Origin: Rhizopus sp. PT2906
Taxonomy: Eukaryota; Mucoromycota; Mucoromycetes; Mucorales; Rhizopodaceae
Assembly: GCA_025529335.1 (NCBI GenBank)
Contig: JAMYHX010000145.1
Coordinates: 1 to 64,000 of the forward strand
Length of the DNA: 64,000 bases
Direction of reading: 5' to 3'
Positions 55,593 through 64,000 of the stretch are shown in pieces; within the stretch, counting starts at the first letter, position 1, and every line of letters starts with the position of its first letter. The notes beneath the pieces are model-generated. The model made no database searches, was not told where the DNA came from, and saw nothing but the letters and a program-made list of their open reading frames with translations. Made by a program: the position numbers and the translations under genes.

Positions 55593-56957
55593 TTATTTTT
55601 GTGATAAGCTGAACGCATCCAAACATGTCGTAATGACAGCTACAACTATTTCAATGCCAATCAACCAAATCACAATCCATTCTAGCTGCTCTCCATGTGA
55701 GCTATTGAGATGATCCTTTAGCATTCCCAATAGATCGCTAATCACATCTACACGTTGATTTAAAAGCTCTACTCTTTGTGATATTTCTAAATAATTTCGC
55801 ATGGCAGTGTAGAGAGGTTCTAAGGTAGGCTCTGACCAGAATATTTCAGGGGTATCCAAAATGTTGGATACTAAGTTTACATTGATTCTCATTATAAATA
55901 GTTGTCCAATCTTTTTTGTAATGGCTGCTCTATACATTGTTGTCAGTGGGATATATTTATTATTGTCCATTGCTATATTTACCTTGACATGTCTATATTA
56001 CCACTTTCGGCCATTATTTGAGGTATATATTTTGTTTCATTTATTGTATCATCAACTAATCTTTCAAACAAGGTCATTTTGACGCTTTGAGCAATTGCAT
56101 GAGATATAGTTAATTTTACAAGGTAATTGGATGGTTGACGCAGGGTGATGATATCATTATAAATACGTGGTTGAGAATTGTTGTCGTAATAAAAATAAAG
56201 TTCTTCAGTTTCGACATCATCAGGGTCTAAACATATATACTTTAATGCCCTCTTCTTATCCGTTTTGCTTTTTTTTTTTCTTACCTAATTTCTCTTCTTC
56301 AAAAGGTTCCAACAACTTAAGTATCCTTTGTTCTTCTTTTAGCTCCATTCCCCAAAAGACAATGGCACCATAGTCAAACAAAAACATTTCTGGTATTAAT
56401 ATTGTCGTATCTTGTTCTACTGTTTCTGTTGCTTGTGGCGGCTTTGGAGGATAAGTGAGGGCAAACTGTGTATAGAGGCTACTCTTATTTTAGTACAACA
56501 TAAAAAAGAGAGAAAGCGTATACACAAACCATTCATCAAATCGTTTAGGCGTGGTTCCGTTTGTTTTTCTTTTGGATTGAAGGTATTCAAACAGTTTATT
56601 CATTTGATAAGCTCTTTTTTTTTTGGGTTAGACAACACTTGCAGCAAAATAAAAATTTCCTTACGAGGCAGTGCAGTAAGCTGTCATTCTAAACAACTGT
56701 CCTTTATCCATGATATTTACCATATTCGCCTCTTCTTTTGTTAGTTGCGTATACACATCTCCCTCTTTAATATGAGCCCATTGTTTTTCATTATCTTCCG
56801 GGAATAGCTTTAGTTTTTGCGAAACTTTGGTCGTACGCATGGGTAACGTCGGCTTATTCTGTCTCTTTGCCTTATCTGAAAAGGTGCTGTAATGGGTTGC
56901 GCTAGAAGGGTTTCTTTTCAAAAGCGGTACTTTGGAATGCTGTAAGGGTTGAGACAT
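55593..56957 (-). CDS. RMD1: RMD1/RMND1-like DUF155 membrane protein
   Basis: Five exons (56957-56665, 56613-56530, 56478-56285, 56226-55983, 55929-55593) encode 383 residues. The DUF155 core is clear: MFLFDYGAIVFWGMELKEEQ, LTISHAIAQSVKMTLFERLV, INVNLVSNILDTPEIFWSEP, LEPLYTAMRNYLEISQRVEL and LNQRVDVISDLLGMLKDHLN. It ends with one membrane segment (EWIVIWLIGIEIVVAVITT). Human RMND1 sits in mitochondria and supports mitochondrial translation; yeast Rmd1 is needed for meiotic nuclear division. Which location applies here cannot be read from the sequence. Two acceptors (AAAG|AGC and GTAG|CCT) were chosen by frame. Confidence 0.9.
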
Positions 56958-57180
56958 TTTTAAGGAAAGAAAAAGAGAAAGAAGAACGGAAGAAGCCGAG
57001 TTTCTTGTTCTATAACGTACATAGAGCGTATATCATGACATAATTATTAGGTATCCGACTCACCCAGATGCATATTGAAGCTTTTTTTTTTATCTAAACA
57101 CGGATACATACATACACAATACATACACGGATAGTCTAGTTGTATCAATATAATTGAAAAAATGGAGTGTTTTATTTACA

Positions 57181-57435
57181 CTATGATCGTCTAGCTGCTT
57201 CTCTTTCTTGTATTTGTCTTTGTCTTGCTCGCAATACGAGATCTTTTAATGTCTTTCCATTTTGTGTGCGTGGATCAGATCGCTCATTTAGAAAGTAAGC
57301 TAATGTGCCAACAGTAACAGAGAATGCAATATCACCGTACCTTCAAGCAATAATAAATACTTAACAGTTACATATTTCCTTGTTTATAAATGCTTACTTC
57401 GAAATGAGATACTCGTAACGTATAGGTGCTGACAT
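57181..57435 (-). CDS. NCE101: NCE101-like small membrane protein
   Basis: Two exons (57435-57398 and 57340-57181) encode 65 residues. The N-terminus MSAPIRYEYLISKYGDIAFS is followed by a hydrophobic stretch (VTVGTLAYFL) and a basic tail. The YLISK...D motif before a single membrane segment matches fungal Nce101 (non-classical export) proteins and is also seen in small mitochondrial or ER membrane proteins. Its function is poorly defined, and the assignment rests on motif and size only. Confidence 0.65.
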
Positions 57436-57667
57436 TTTTGACTTAAAAAAAAAAAGACGTGAACGGAGCAGACGGATGGACAGAGTTCAATTCCCGTGAC
57501 TTGTCTCCCTAGTAACCACATTATCTACCGTTGTGATTGTCTAATTTATTGTCAAGACAACTTTACAGATTAATTGAAAACTAAGGGGAAGGGATCATAT
57601 ACTCGAAATAGCTTCTGAAATTTGCTCCATTGATAAATATGTATAACTGACAAGCATGAACAAAATT
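57436..57667. other. spacer before the micropeptide array
   Basis: 232 bp without coding signals, between the NCE101-like start and the first micropeptide promoter block. Confidence 0.5.
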
Positions 57668-57727
57668 AGAAATGTTGTTAGGGCTTTTCCAGAATGACAA
57701 CAAAGAGTATCGATATTTGATATAAAT
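57668..57727 (+). promoter_or_regulatory. promoter block of micropeptide gene 1
   Basis: AGAAATGTTG (57668), then GACAACAAAG (about 57695) and a TATA box TATAAAT (57721), 53 bp before the ATG. The same elements in the same order precede the other two copies. Confidence 0.75.
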
Positions 57728-57773
57728 ATGTTTCAACTTTTTTTATATATTTTTTTTTTTTTTCAAAATAAAC

Positions 57774-57854
57774 ATGATCAACAATCCTGTGCCTGCGCCT
57801 TATCCTGTTCTTCCAAGACCTACTCCTTCTCCTCAACCAAAACCTAATCGATAA
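57774..57854 (+). CDS. tiny proline-rich peptide gene, copy 1 of 3
   Basis: A 26-residue frame beginning MINNP and ending PNR; 11 residues are Pro, alternating as P-x-P. It is preceded by a conserved upstream block, a TATA box and a T-rich leader (AAATAAACATG), and followed by a 3' segment with ATAATAAAC about 90 bp downstream. There is no signal peptide, Cys or membrane segment. Its reality rests on two similarly arranged copies at 58506 and 59355, whose flanks are more conserved than the coding part. Such short Pro/Arg-rich peptides could bind proteins, nucleic acid or membranes; function is unknown. Non-coding RNA is the main alternative. Confidence 0.6.
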   Translation: MINNPVPAPYPVLPRPTPSPQPKPNR

Positions 57855-58393
57855 TGCTGATCCAAGACTAGAGGATGCAAACCTTGTGGTTTATTTTTTT
57901 TTTTAAAAAAAAAGAACTGTTTGTTCTTTGTAAAAGCCAATAATAAACACGCTTTGATAAACAATTACCCTGATATTTGACCATAATGTATTTCATGGCG
58001 TGTTTTCCGCATTCTAGCCATCGTTTTTATTTTATCTTAAGCTATAATATCTTTATCAACATCCTACTTGATTGTTCACCTTTATATTGGTGTGGGTTGT
58101 TATCGTTGAATGATCTTTGAACGAAAGTATTTTCTTATTGAATACTATGCTTCCATACAAAAAGACATAAGAGTATACAGAATATCCAACAACTCACATA
58201 CTACATTCAATGTAGCCATAGGGTCTCTTTTGTTCCTCAAAATACAATTGATACTTTCCCCTTTCCTCTGGTATGTTGTCAATGTAGCTTTAGATGAAAA
58301 CTAAAGAGACCTTTGCTGAACCTTCGTATTCGTCATCTCACAATAAACCATTTAACAGTACACACATCTGTTTGAAGGAGCGTGAACAGATAT

Positions 58394-58459
58394 AGAAATG
58401 TTGTTAGTTAAAGAGTTTCCTTCATAGCGATAACAAAGGTGCCCTGTTTTATATAAATA
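58394..58459 (+). promoter_or_regulatory. promoter block of micropeptide gene 2
   Basis: AGAAATGTTG (58394), GATAACAAAG (about 58429) and TATAAATA (58452), 54 bp before the ATG. Confidence 0.75.
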
Positions 58460-58505
58460 GGCCCAACTATTTCCGAATAATCTTTATTTCTTTTACTAAA
58501 ACAAA

Positions 58506-58571
58506 ATGATCAACGAACCTATGCGTCCAGTTCGCCCTATCTTTCCTACAAAACCACGACCTCCCCGATAA
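58506..58571 (+). CDS. tiny proline-rich peptide gene, copy 2 of 3
   Basis: A 21-residue frame beginning MINEP and ending PPR, rich in Pro and Arg (five Arg/Lys). Upstream block and TATA as in copy 1. After the stop, AAGTCTCAAAACGCAAATCTTGG corresponds to the same region of copies 1 and 3, and AATAAACA lies about 70 bp further. It lies 732 bp from copy 1, start to start. The coding part shares only MIN-x-P, the Pro/Arg bias and the Arg terminus with its neighbours. Confidence 0.6.
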   Translation: MINEPMRPVRPIFPTKPRPPR

Positions 58572-59251
58572 TCCTGGATCAAGTCTCAAAACGCAAATCT
58601 TGGACTTTCTTTCTGGAATGGCCTTTGATTGTTGAAAATGATAATAAACATATGAATCTTCTTTCACCAAGCTGTTAATCCTTACTTTTTTGTCATTACG
58701 CGTTTCTTATGTTATACTATGAGTATGTGTGTGTGTCAATTTCCATATTTACTTTAGCCCGATCATTTATATGAGCGTCAAGTATGAAAGATTAAAGCCC
58801 GGGCACTCCTTCATGCTCAATTAACATTTTACTTGACTGATATATAGCAACACAGAAAAATCATACTATTACGCCTACGTGCAAGAGAACATTGCTTGGA
58901 ATGATGGTTTTTTGTTGCTAGTTACAATAGGTATACACAAACATTTGTTAAAAAAACATCATGTTGACTATTTCATTATGGTTGATTGTCATGATTGGAT
59001 CATTCATTTAGCAATCTTTAGGCGCTTTTATCAATCAAGGACTAGATTTTATTTCATTATCTCTCCTTATATCATGTCTTTAATTATACCATCGTTCAAT
59101 TTGTTGTCAACTCGATCTTTTGTCAATTGCAGCCCAAATGATAAACCATGCTCAAGGGAGCTTATCATTTTTTATGTACATGTATACTTTTCCATTCTAT
59201 AGTTAGATATATAGTAATATAGGCGTGGATAGTTCATTTCTAAACAAAAAT

Positions 59252-59313
59252 AGAAATGTTGCTGGCCAAAGAGCCTCTTTCAAATTGACAACAAAGGATA
59301 TCTTTATATAAAT
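59252..59313 (+). promoter_or_regulatory. promoter block of micropeptide gene 3
   Basis: AGAAATGTTG (59252), GACAACAAAG (about 59286) and TATATAAAT (59305), 50 bp before the ATG. Confidence 0.75.
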
Positions 59314-59354
59314 GCACTCATCACTTTTGAATATTCCCATATCCCCAAACAAAA

Positions 59355-59429
59355 ATGATCAACGATCCACCTTATCCTATCATTCCGGGCCCTGCACCTC
59401 CTCGTTCTCCACCAAGATCTGCTCGTTAA
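59355..59429 (+). CDS. tiny proline-rich peptide gene, copy 3 of 3
   Basis: A 24-residue frame beginning MINDP and ending SAR; nine residues are Pro and three are Arg. The same upstream block, TATA position and 3' segment (GGTCTCTAAATGCAAGTC, then AATAAACAC) are present. It lies 849 bp from copy 2. Between copies lie about 500-700 bp of AT-rich spacer, with plus-strand frames at 58110-58304 and 58879-59202 that I do not support. Confidence 0.6.
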   Translation: MINDPPYPIIPGPAPPRSPPRSAR

Positions 59430-62265
59430 AATTGGTTTAGGTCTCTAAATGCAAGTCGTTAGTTTCTGTTTTTATTGAAGCTATAATAAACACAGCATAT
59501 TTCTTGATCTAAACTATGCTTAATGGGTATTTTACTTGATAAAGTATTTTTTTAAACGATCCGTACTTAGTCATCTATATGGAGCTTCCTATATGATGCA
59601 TCGTTCTTATAATTCAAACACGTATACACCGCATGTATATACATACTGCACAAAATTAAATAACAAAAAGATGACCTATTCTAAAATTAACATAGAGGTT
59701 TAGAGAAGTTCTTTGTTCAATTTCTTAATGGACAATAATGTACCTCTTGTTGCTATTATTAAAGGATGAGGGTAATTTTTTCTCACACAAATGTAGCTAT
59801 AGCAATGATTGTCTCACGTTTCGACTTTCATATGCAACTCAGAGATGTCATTTGCCTCGGAGAAAAGCTGATTCTCTTAAATGAAGCGGGTAACACTACA
59901 GCAACCCAATCCGATTAGAGATCGATGACGAGCGTTGTGCTCTCGCAGTGTACACTACCGTACGAGGGTACGAATGCAACCATTCGAAATTCCATTTGTT
60001 ACAGAATACATGTTTAACACGCTTTTTTTTAAAAAAAAAAAGATAAGCTATGCCTTATCAAGTACATTCAACCCAGTGTGTGACGTTAAACCAAAACATG
60101 AGGACAGTTTACAAAAAGATGTTGCTGTATTAGATAAGCTAATTTGTTTATTCAAAGATGTCTTCCATAATTATCTTCACAGAAATAAAAACGTATGACA
60201 TCTAACCATTGCCATACTACGGAGTTTAGCTATGTTGTTGCCATTTTGAAGACGAGTCTTGTGTTTGTAATAGGCTGGTTCAAATGACACATCGCTTTAC
60301 ATCTGTCCGCGTGATGTTTACGTTCTATCGTTGATTATTTCTTTGCAAGCTCTCTATGTCAAAGGCTTAGATCAAGGCGAATCCATCATTTAGATGATTT
60401 GCAATACTATGAGGCCGTGCCGGCCTCCCTAGCTAAACCACTGTCTATATTGAATGAAGCATTAGCTGTTACAATTCATTCTTTTGGTTGTGTAACTGTA
60501 CGCGCGAGAGATAGACTGTATTTCTCACCTGTGCAAGAACGAATCTCTTCATAGACGGATTCTTAATTCAGAAAAGAATATTTCCAGTGCAATGTTGACG
60601 ATCGCTGTTGGCTGTCTATGATATTAACTATAGACCATGTATGTTCTTCCCTGAGATTGCTTTTATTGATGATTTTTAAAGCAGATTTTCGCCAAGAAGC
60701 ATTTATACTTTCATTCCAATCTATAAGCAGTACTGCGAACTGATGTTTTCAAACTTTCCTCTTGAGCTGAGGTGATAAAAACAACACCAATCTACTCCAA
60801 ATGTAGCTGTTACACAATCTACTGGATAGAGTATCTTCATGTCTTCTAGGCTAATGAAATGGTTATAAATATTTTTGAAAGACGAAAGTAAAGACTTGGA
60901 CAGTCTATATTTACAGCCAACTTAATTTGATACTAATTAAAGACTAATAACAATAACGTATATTTCTCTTTCATAAGCCGCAAAAATGTCTCAATTATCT
61001 GAAAAATCGCCTCATAAAATTTCTCGATCAGTTTCTCAACGTGCTCTGTGTAGTATTTTCTCTCTCTCTTGTTTGTTTTTTATTATGTTTCTTTGTAGAG
61101 CGGGGAGATCTGATTTTTTCTAAAAAAGTATAGTTTTACCACTTTTAGCAAAAGATGGAACGTGAGTACCATAGAGAGAATATACTTGAAAAGGCTTAAT
61201 GTACACCATGCATATATCTTGGTTCATACGGTCTGCGCCGTGTATTGTATCAGTCATTTTGTAGCATATGATACCACTTGATAAAAGTAACACAACATAT
61301 TTGATCACTGCCAGCTTAATAGATAAACATTATTAAAGTTGTACAGCATAAGAACCAAATGGGATCTCTTGTTCTAAGGATCCACAATTTACCAAATAAA
61401 GTAAATTACAATGAAACTCCTCCAAAAAAACAATTCCATACGTGAATATTACAATTACATGATGACGATTATAAAGTGTATATTTCAGGTCTTCGGTAAA
61501 GACTTCTCCTTTTTTTAATTGATGTAATGTAACAAGTATATGAAAATAGCAATTATTTTAATACCGAATGTAACACACAACGATCAGGAGCACCTGACAT
61601 TATATCTACAAAAGGACGGTTGATCGGAAATTTAGTAACAAAATGCTTCATTGCCATCATTGAAACTAAACCAAACATATGTAAGTCGTAACAGTAGCAT
61701 ATGGAGAATTGAATGATGAGTTCCCGGTAACAGGGTCCCAATATGCAGTTCTTTAGTTAAACCATGTGACCTGAGCGATCTCTTTACTTTTCTTTTTATT
61801 TTATCTTTGTCATTTTAAGCATTGAAATGTTAGCGGAAGAACAATTTTATTACGTTATGTCATCTTTCTTCTATTTGTTCTTTTTCTTTTTTCTGCCTGC
61901 ATTACCGGAGAAGGGAAAGGGAAATTAGTGAATATAAATTGTGGATTATTAGATGCATTTAGCGTAACTTGAAATGTGGTTACTGTAGTACCACATCAGT
62001 CAATTTAATTCATTTCTTTTTTTACCACGCAAATCATAATCCTGTTTCTATTTGGATAGAATAACTAAATACAGTTAAATCAATATAAAGAAGGCAATCA
62101 TAAATGTATTACATTGATAACATTGAGAAATGAAAGAAAGAGAAACAGGGAAAGGTTGTTTGAGAGACAGCAAAAAAAAAGATATAAAAAGGGCATTAGA
62201 AAATTCACCAAGTTCGTTTCTACATCAAACCAATTCCTTTCTTTTCTTTTTAACACACAAATAGA
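59430..62265. other. gene-poor DNA with decayed coding stretches
   Basis: 2.8 kb without an intact gene. Coding-like fragments include plus strand 60289-60395 (DTSLYICPRDVYVLSLIISL), a 45-codon frame at 60986 (MSQLSEKSPHKISRSVSQRA, ending in a hydrophobic segment), and minus strand 61741-61553 (FVTKFPINRPFVDIMSGAPD) and 61308-61120 (GIICYKMTDTIHGADRMNQD). The last two are on the same strand and may come from one broken gene of unknown family. The final 80 bp form the promoter of the protease gene. Confidence 0.45.
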
Positions 62266-63487
62266 ATGAAGTTTACCTTAATTTCTTCATGTGTGGCCAT
62301 CGCCACCATGGCACTCGCTGTCGAAGCTGCTCCTAACGGCAAGAAACTCAGTATTCCCTTGGCCAAGAACAATGATTTCAAGCCTAACGCCAAAAGATCT
62401 CTCCTTAAGGCTCTTGCCAAGTACAACAAGACCCCCAAGGGTGATGAAATCTCTCCTCAAAGCACCGGCTCTGTTCCTGTTGTTGACGTTGGCAGTGACC
62501 TTGAATATTACGGTGTTGTTACCGTTGGCACTCCTGGTGTCCAGCTTAAACTCGACTTTGATACCGGTTCATCTGACTTGTGGTTCGGTAAAGTTTAGGA
62601 CTGTTATATAAAGCGTCTATCTCTAACTTTATCTTTCTATAGCTTCTACTTTATGTTCCACTTGCAGCAACTCTCACACCAAATACAATCCCAACAAATC
62701 CAGCACTTACAAGGCTGATGGTCGTCCCTGGTCCATCTCTTATGGTGATGGTTCCTCTGCTAGCGGTATCTTGGCCAAGGATACTGTCAACCTCGGTGGT
62801 CTCGCTATCAAGGACCAAACCATTGGTTTAGCCAAGCGTGAATCCAGCGCCTTCGCTGAAGATGTCATTGATGGCCTTTTGGGTCTTGCTTTCAACAGCA
62901 TCACTACTGTTCGTGGTGTCAAGACTCCTATGGACAACTTGATCAGCCAAGGTCTCATCAGTCGTCCCATCTTTGGTGTCTACCTCGGCAAGGCCAGCAA
63001 CGGTGGTGGTGGTGAATACATCTTTGGTGGCTATGATTCCACCAAGTTCAAGGGTTCCTTGACCACTGTTCCTATTGACAACTCTGAAGGTTTTTGGGGT
63101 GTTACTGTCAAGGGTACCAAGATTGGTAGCAAGTCCATCGGCGGATCCTTCAGCGCCATCCTTGACACCGGAACCACTCTCTTGCTCCTTCCCGATAGCG
63201 TTGCTGCTAGCGTTGCTCGCACTTATGGTGCCTCTGACAATGGTGATGGTACTTACACTATCACTTGTGATTCCTCCAAGTTGCAGCCTCTTGTCTTCAC
63301 TCTTGGTTCTTCTACCTTCCAAGTCCCTGCCGATTCTCTCATTTACGAAAAGAGTGGTAGCAAGTGTATTGCCGGTTTCGCTGCTGGTGGTGACCTTGCC
63401 ATCTTGGGTGATGTCTTCTTAAAGAACAACTATGTTGTCTTCAACCAACAAGTTCCCGAAGTTCAAATCGCTCCTATTGCTCAGTAA
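62266..63487 (+). CDS. rhizopuspepsin-type secreted aspartic protease (paralogue 2)
   Basis: Two exons (62266-62587 and 62643-63487) encode 388 residues. Signal peptide MKFTLISSCVAIATMALAVE, a Lys-rich propeptide, then LDFDTGSSDLWF, the flap region YGDGSSASGILAKDTV and SAILDTGTTLLLLP. The mature half is closely related to the gene at 50.1 kb, including the stretch GVKTPMDNLISQGLISRPIF, and the intron sits at the same codon. They lie in opposite orientation about 11 kb apart, so this is a dispersed rather than tandem pair. The promoter has TATAAAAAGG at about 62183 and a T-rich leader. Confidence 0.97.
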
Positions 63488-63748
63488 TTTATTTATTTTT
63501 AAATTCGTATTATTCTTTAATTGCGTATTGTTATTGATTAATGATACAAAATAAACTTATTTATTCTGCTATTGACATAATTGTCTTTATCTTATGTAAT
63601 CACAGGGAGAACATACCCTGCTTTTCAGGGACAGAGCACTAGCTCAAAAATAGGCAATCATCTCGTTTAAGGTCTTTTTTAACAAAATGTATGCACACAC
63701 AATTTTATTTTATTTTTTTTTGAAATATCTTTAAGCAATACACATAGT
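63488..63748. other. intergenic between protease and BRR2 3' ends
   Basis: 261 bp between convergent genes; AATAAACTT at about 63550 is a likely poly(A) signal of the protease gene. Confidence 0.5.
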
Positions 63749-64000
63749 TTATTCGTCTTCATCCATAGATTCCTCTTCTTCGCTTTCTTCTTCTCCTTCA
63801 CCCACATCAAGTTCCATTTCTAATTCTTGATCACATCCACTGTAGCTGTCAGACATCAAATAAAGATTCAAATTATGATGACCAGCCTTGGGCGCAACAA
63901 AATCAAGCTTGACCGTCAATTTATGATGCAACGTCACTCGCTTGATAGCCAACAACGTCTTTGTTTCTGGGTCACCAACAATGATCCACCAACCTTCGTC
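63749..64000 (-). CDS. BRR2: BRR2 (U5 snRNP helicase), C-terminal end only
   Basis: The window ends inside this gene: the last 83 residues and stop are visible. The sequence starts DEGWWIIVGDPETKTLLAIK and continues KLTVKLDFVAPKAGHHNLNL and LYLMSDSYSGCDQELEMELD, then an acidic tail. This is the C-terminal Sec63/immunoglobulin-like region of Brr2/SNRNP200, the RNA helicase that unwinds U4/U6. The upstream part lies beyond 64000. Coding strand is minus. Confidence 0.9.
   Translation of the reverse strand, partial: DEGWWIIVGDPETKTLLAIKRVTLHHKLTVKLDFVAPKAGHHNLNLYLMSDSYSGCDQELEMELDVGEGEEESEEEESMDEDE

Noticed and set aside
58110..58304. 64-codon plus-strand frame between micropeptide copies 1 and 2
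   Set aside because: No counterpart between copies 2 and 3 and no domain; probably chance in AT-rich spacer.
58879..59202. 107-codon plus-strand frame between copies 2 and 3
   Set aside because: AT-driven composition (Ile, Phe, Tyr, His) and no domain; not conserved in the other spacer.
1..64000. tRNA, rRNA or CRISPR features
   Set aside because: I looked for tRNA T-loop (GGTTCGAATCC-type) signals and regularly spaced repeats and found none; CRISPR is not expected in a fungus.

Overview
This 64 kb window is nuclear DNA of a filamentous fungus of the Mucorales, most likely Rhizopus. The genes are intron-rich, with mostly short (about 35-120 nt) GT-AG introns, and intergenic DNA is very AT-rich. 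Two secreted aspartic proteases closely resemble rhizopuspepsin. The mobile DNA (Fanzor-type nucleases, a Helitron, a MULE and a mariner-like element) fits this group. I rebuilt gene models by eye from splice sites and reading-frame phase; each intron count and total length below was checked to be a multiple of three unless stated.

Layout. 1-5.4 kb: a six-finger CCCH protein, then three respiratory-chain genes close together (UQCC2-like complex III assembly factor, NDUFA12 of complex I and COX4 of complex IV; the last two are divergent over about 200 bp). 6-12.8 kb: a mucin-like membrane protein, a small unknown protein, a GH16 wall enzyme, an SDS3-like Rpd3L histone deacetylase subunit and a SMNDC1/SPF30 Tudor splicing factor. 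12.8-16.1 kb: a gene graveyard with decayed exons on both strands. 16.1-23.4 kb: an amino acid permease with 11-, 7- and 3-nt exons, a UBE2W-type E2, mitochondrial ThrRS (with a GC-AG intron) and NAR1. 23.4-26.6 kb: a MULE remnant abutting a broken Fanzor element. 27.2-30.9 kb: the trifunctional folate gene FOL1 and a two-finger C2H2 regulator.

31-40 kb is mostly mobile or decayed: a PD-(D/E)XK-like relic, a 5' stub and a longer copy of one mariner-like element, and a broken C2H2 repeat-family gene, with an intact SAM-domain gene among them. 40.8-46.9 kb: an F-box/WD40 protein, a divergent kinesin, a small Q-rich protein, CENP-S and GID4, with two convergent pairs whose coding regions overlap by 6-11 bp. 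47.5-49.7 kb: a Fanzor C-terminus and a Helitron N-terminus. 50-64 kb: two rhizopuspepsin paralogues flanking REI1, ATG10, a secreted protein, an RMD1/DUF155 protein and an NCE101-like protein, then a tandem set of three tiny proline-rich peptide genes, and finally the 3' end of the BRR2 helicase running off the window.

The most novel-looking element is that tandem set (57.6-59.5 kb): three separate 21-26-residue peptides that begin MIN(N/E/D)P and end in Arg. Each has the same upstream block, TATA box and 3' segment, while the coding parts have diverged. Other points of interest are the 3-nt exon, a motor-dead kinesin, an apparently non-canonical splice junction in UBE2W, and transition-biased decay of the transposons.
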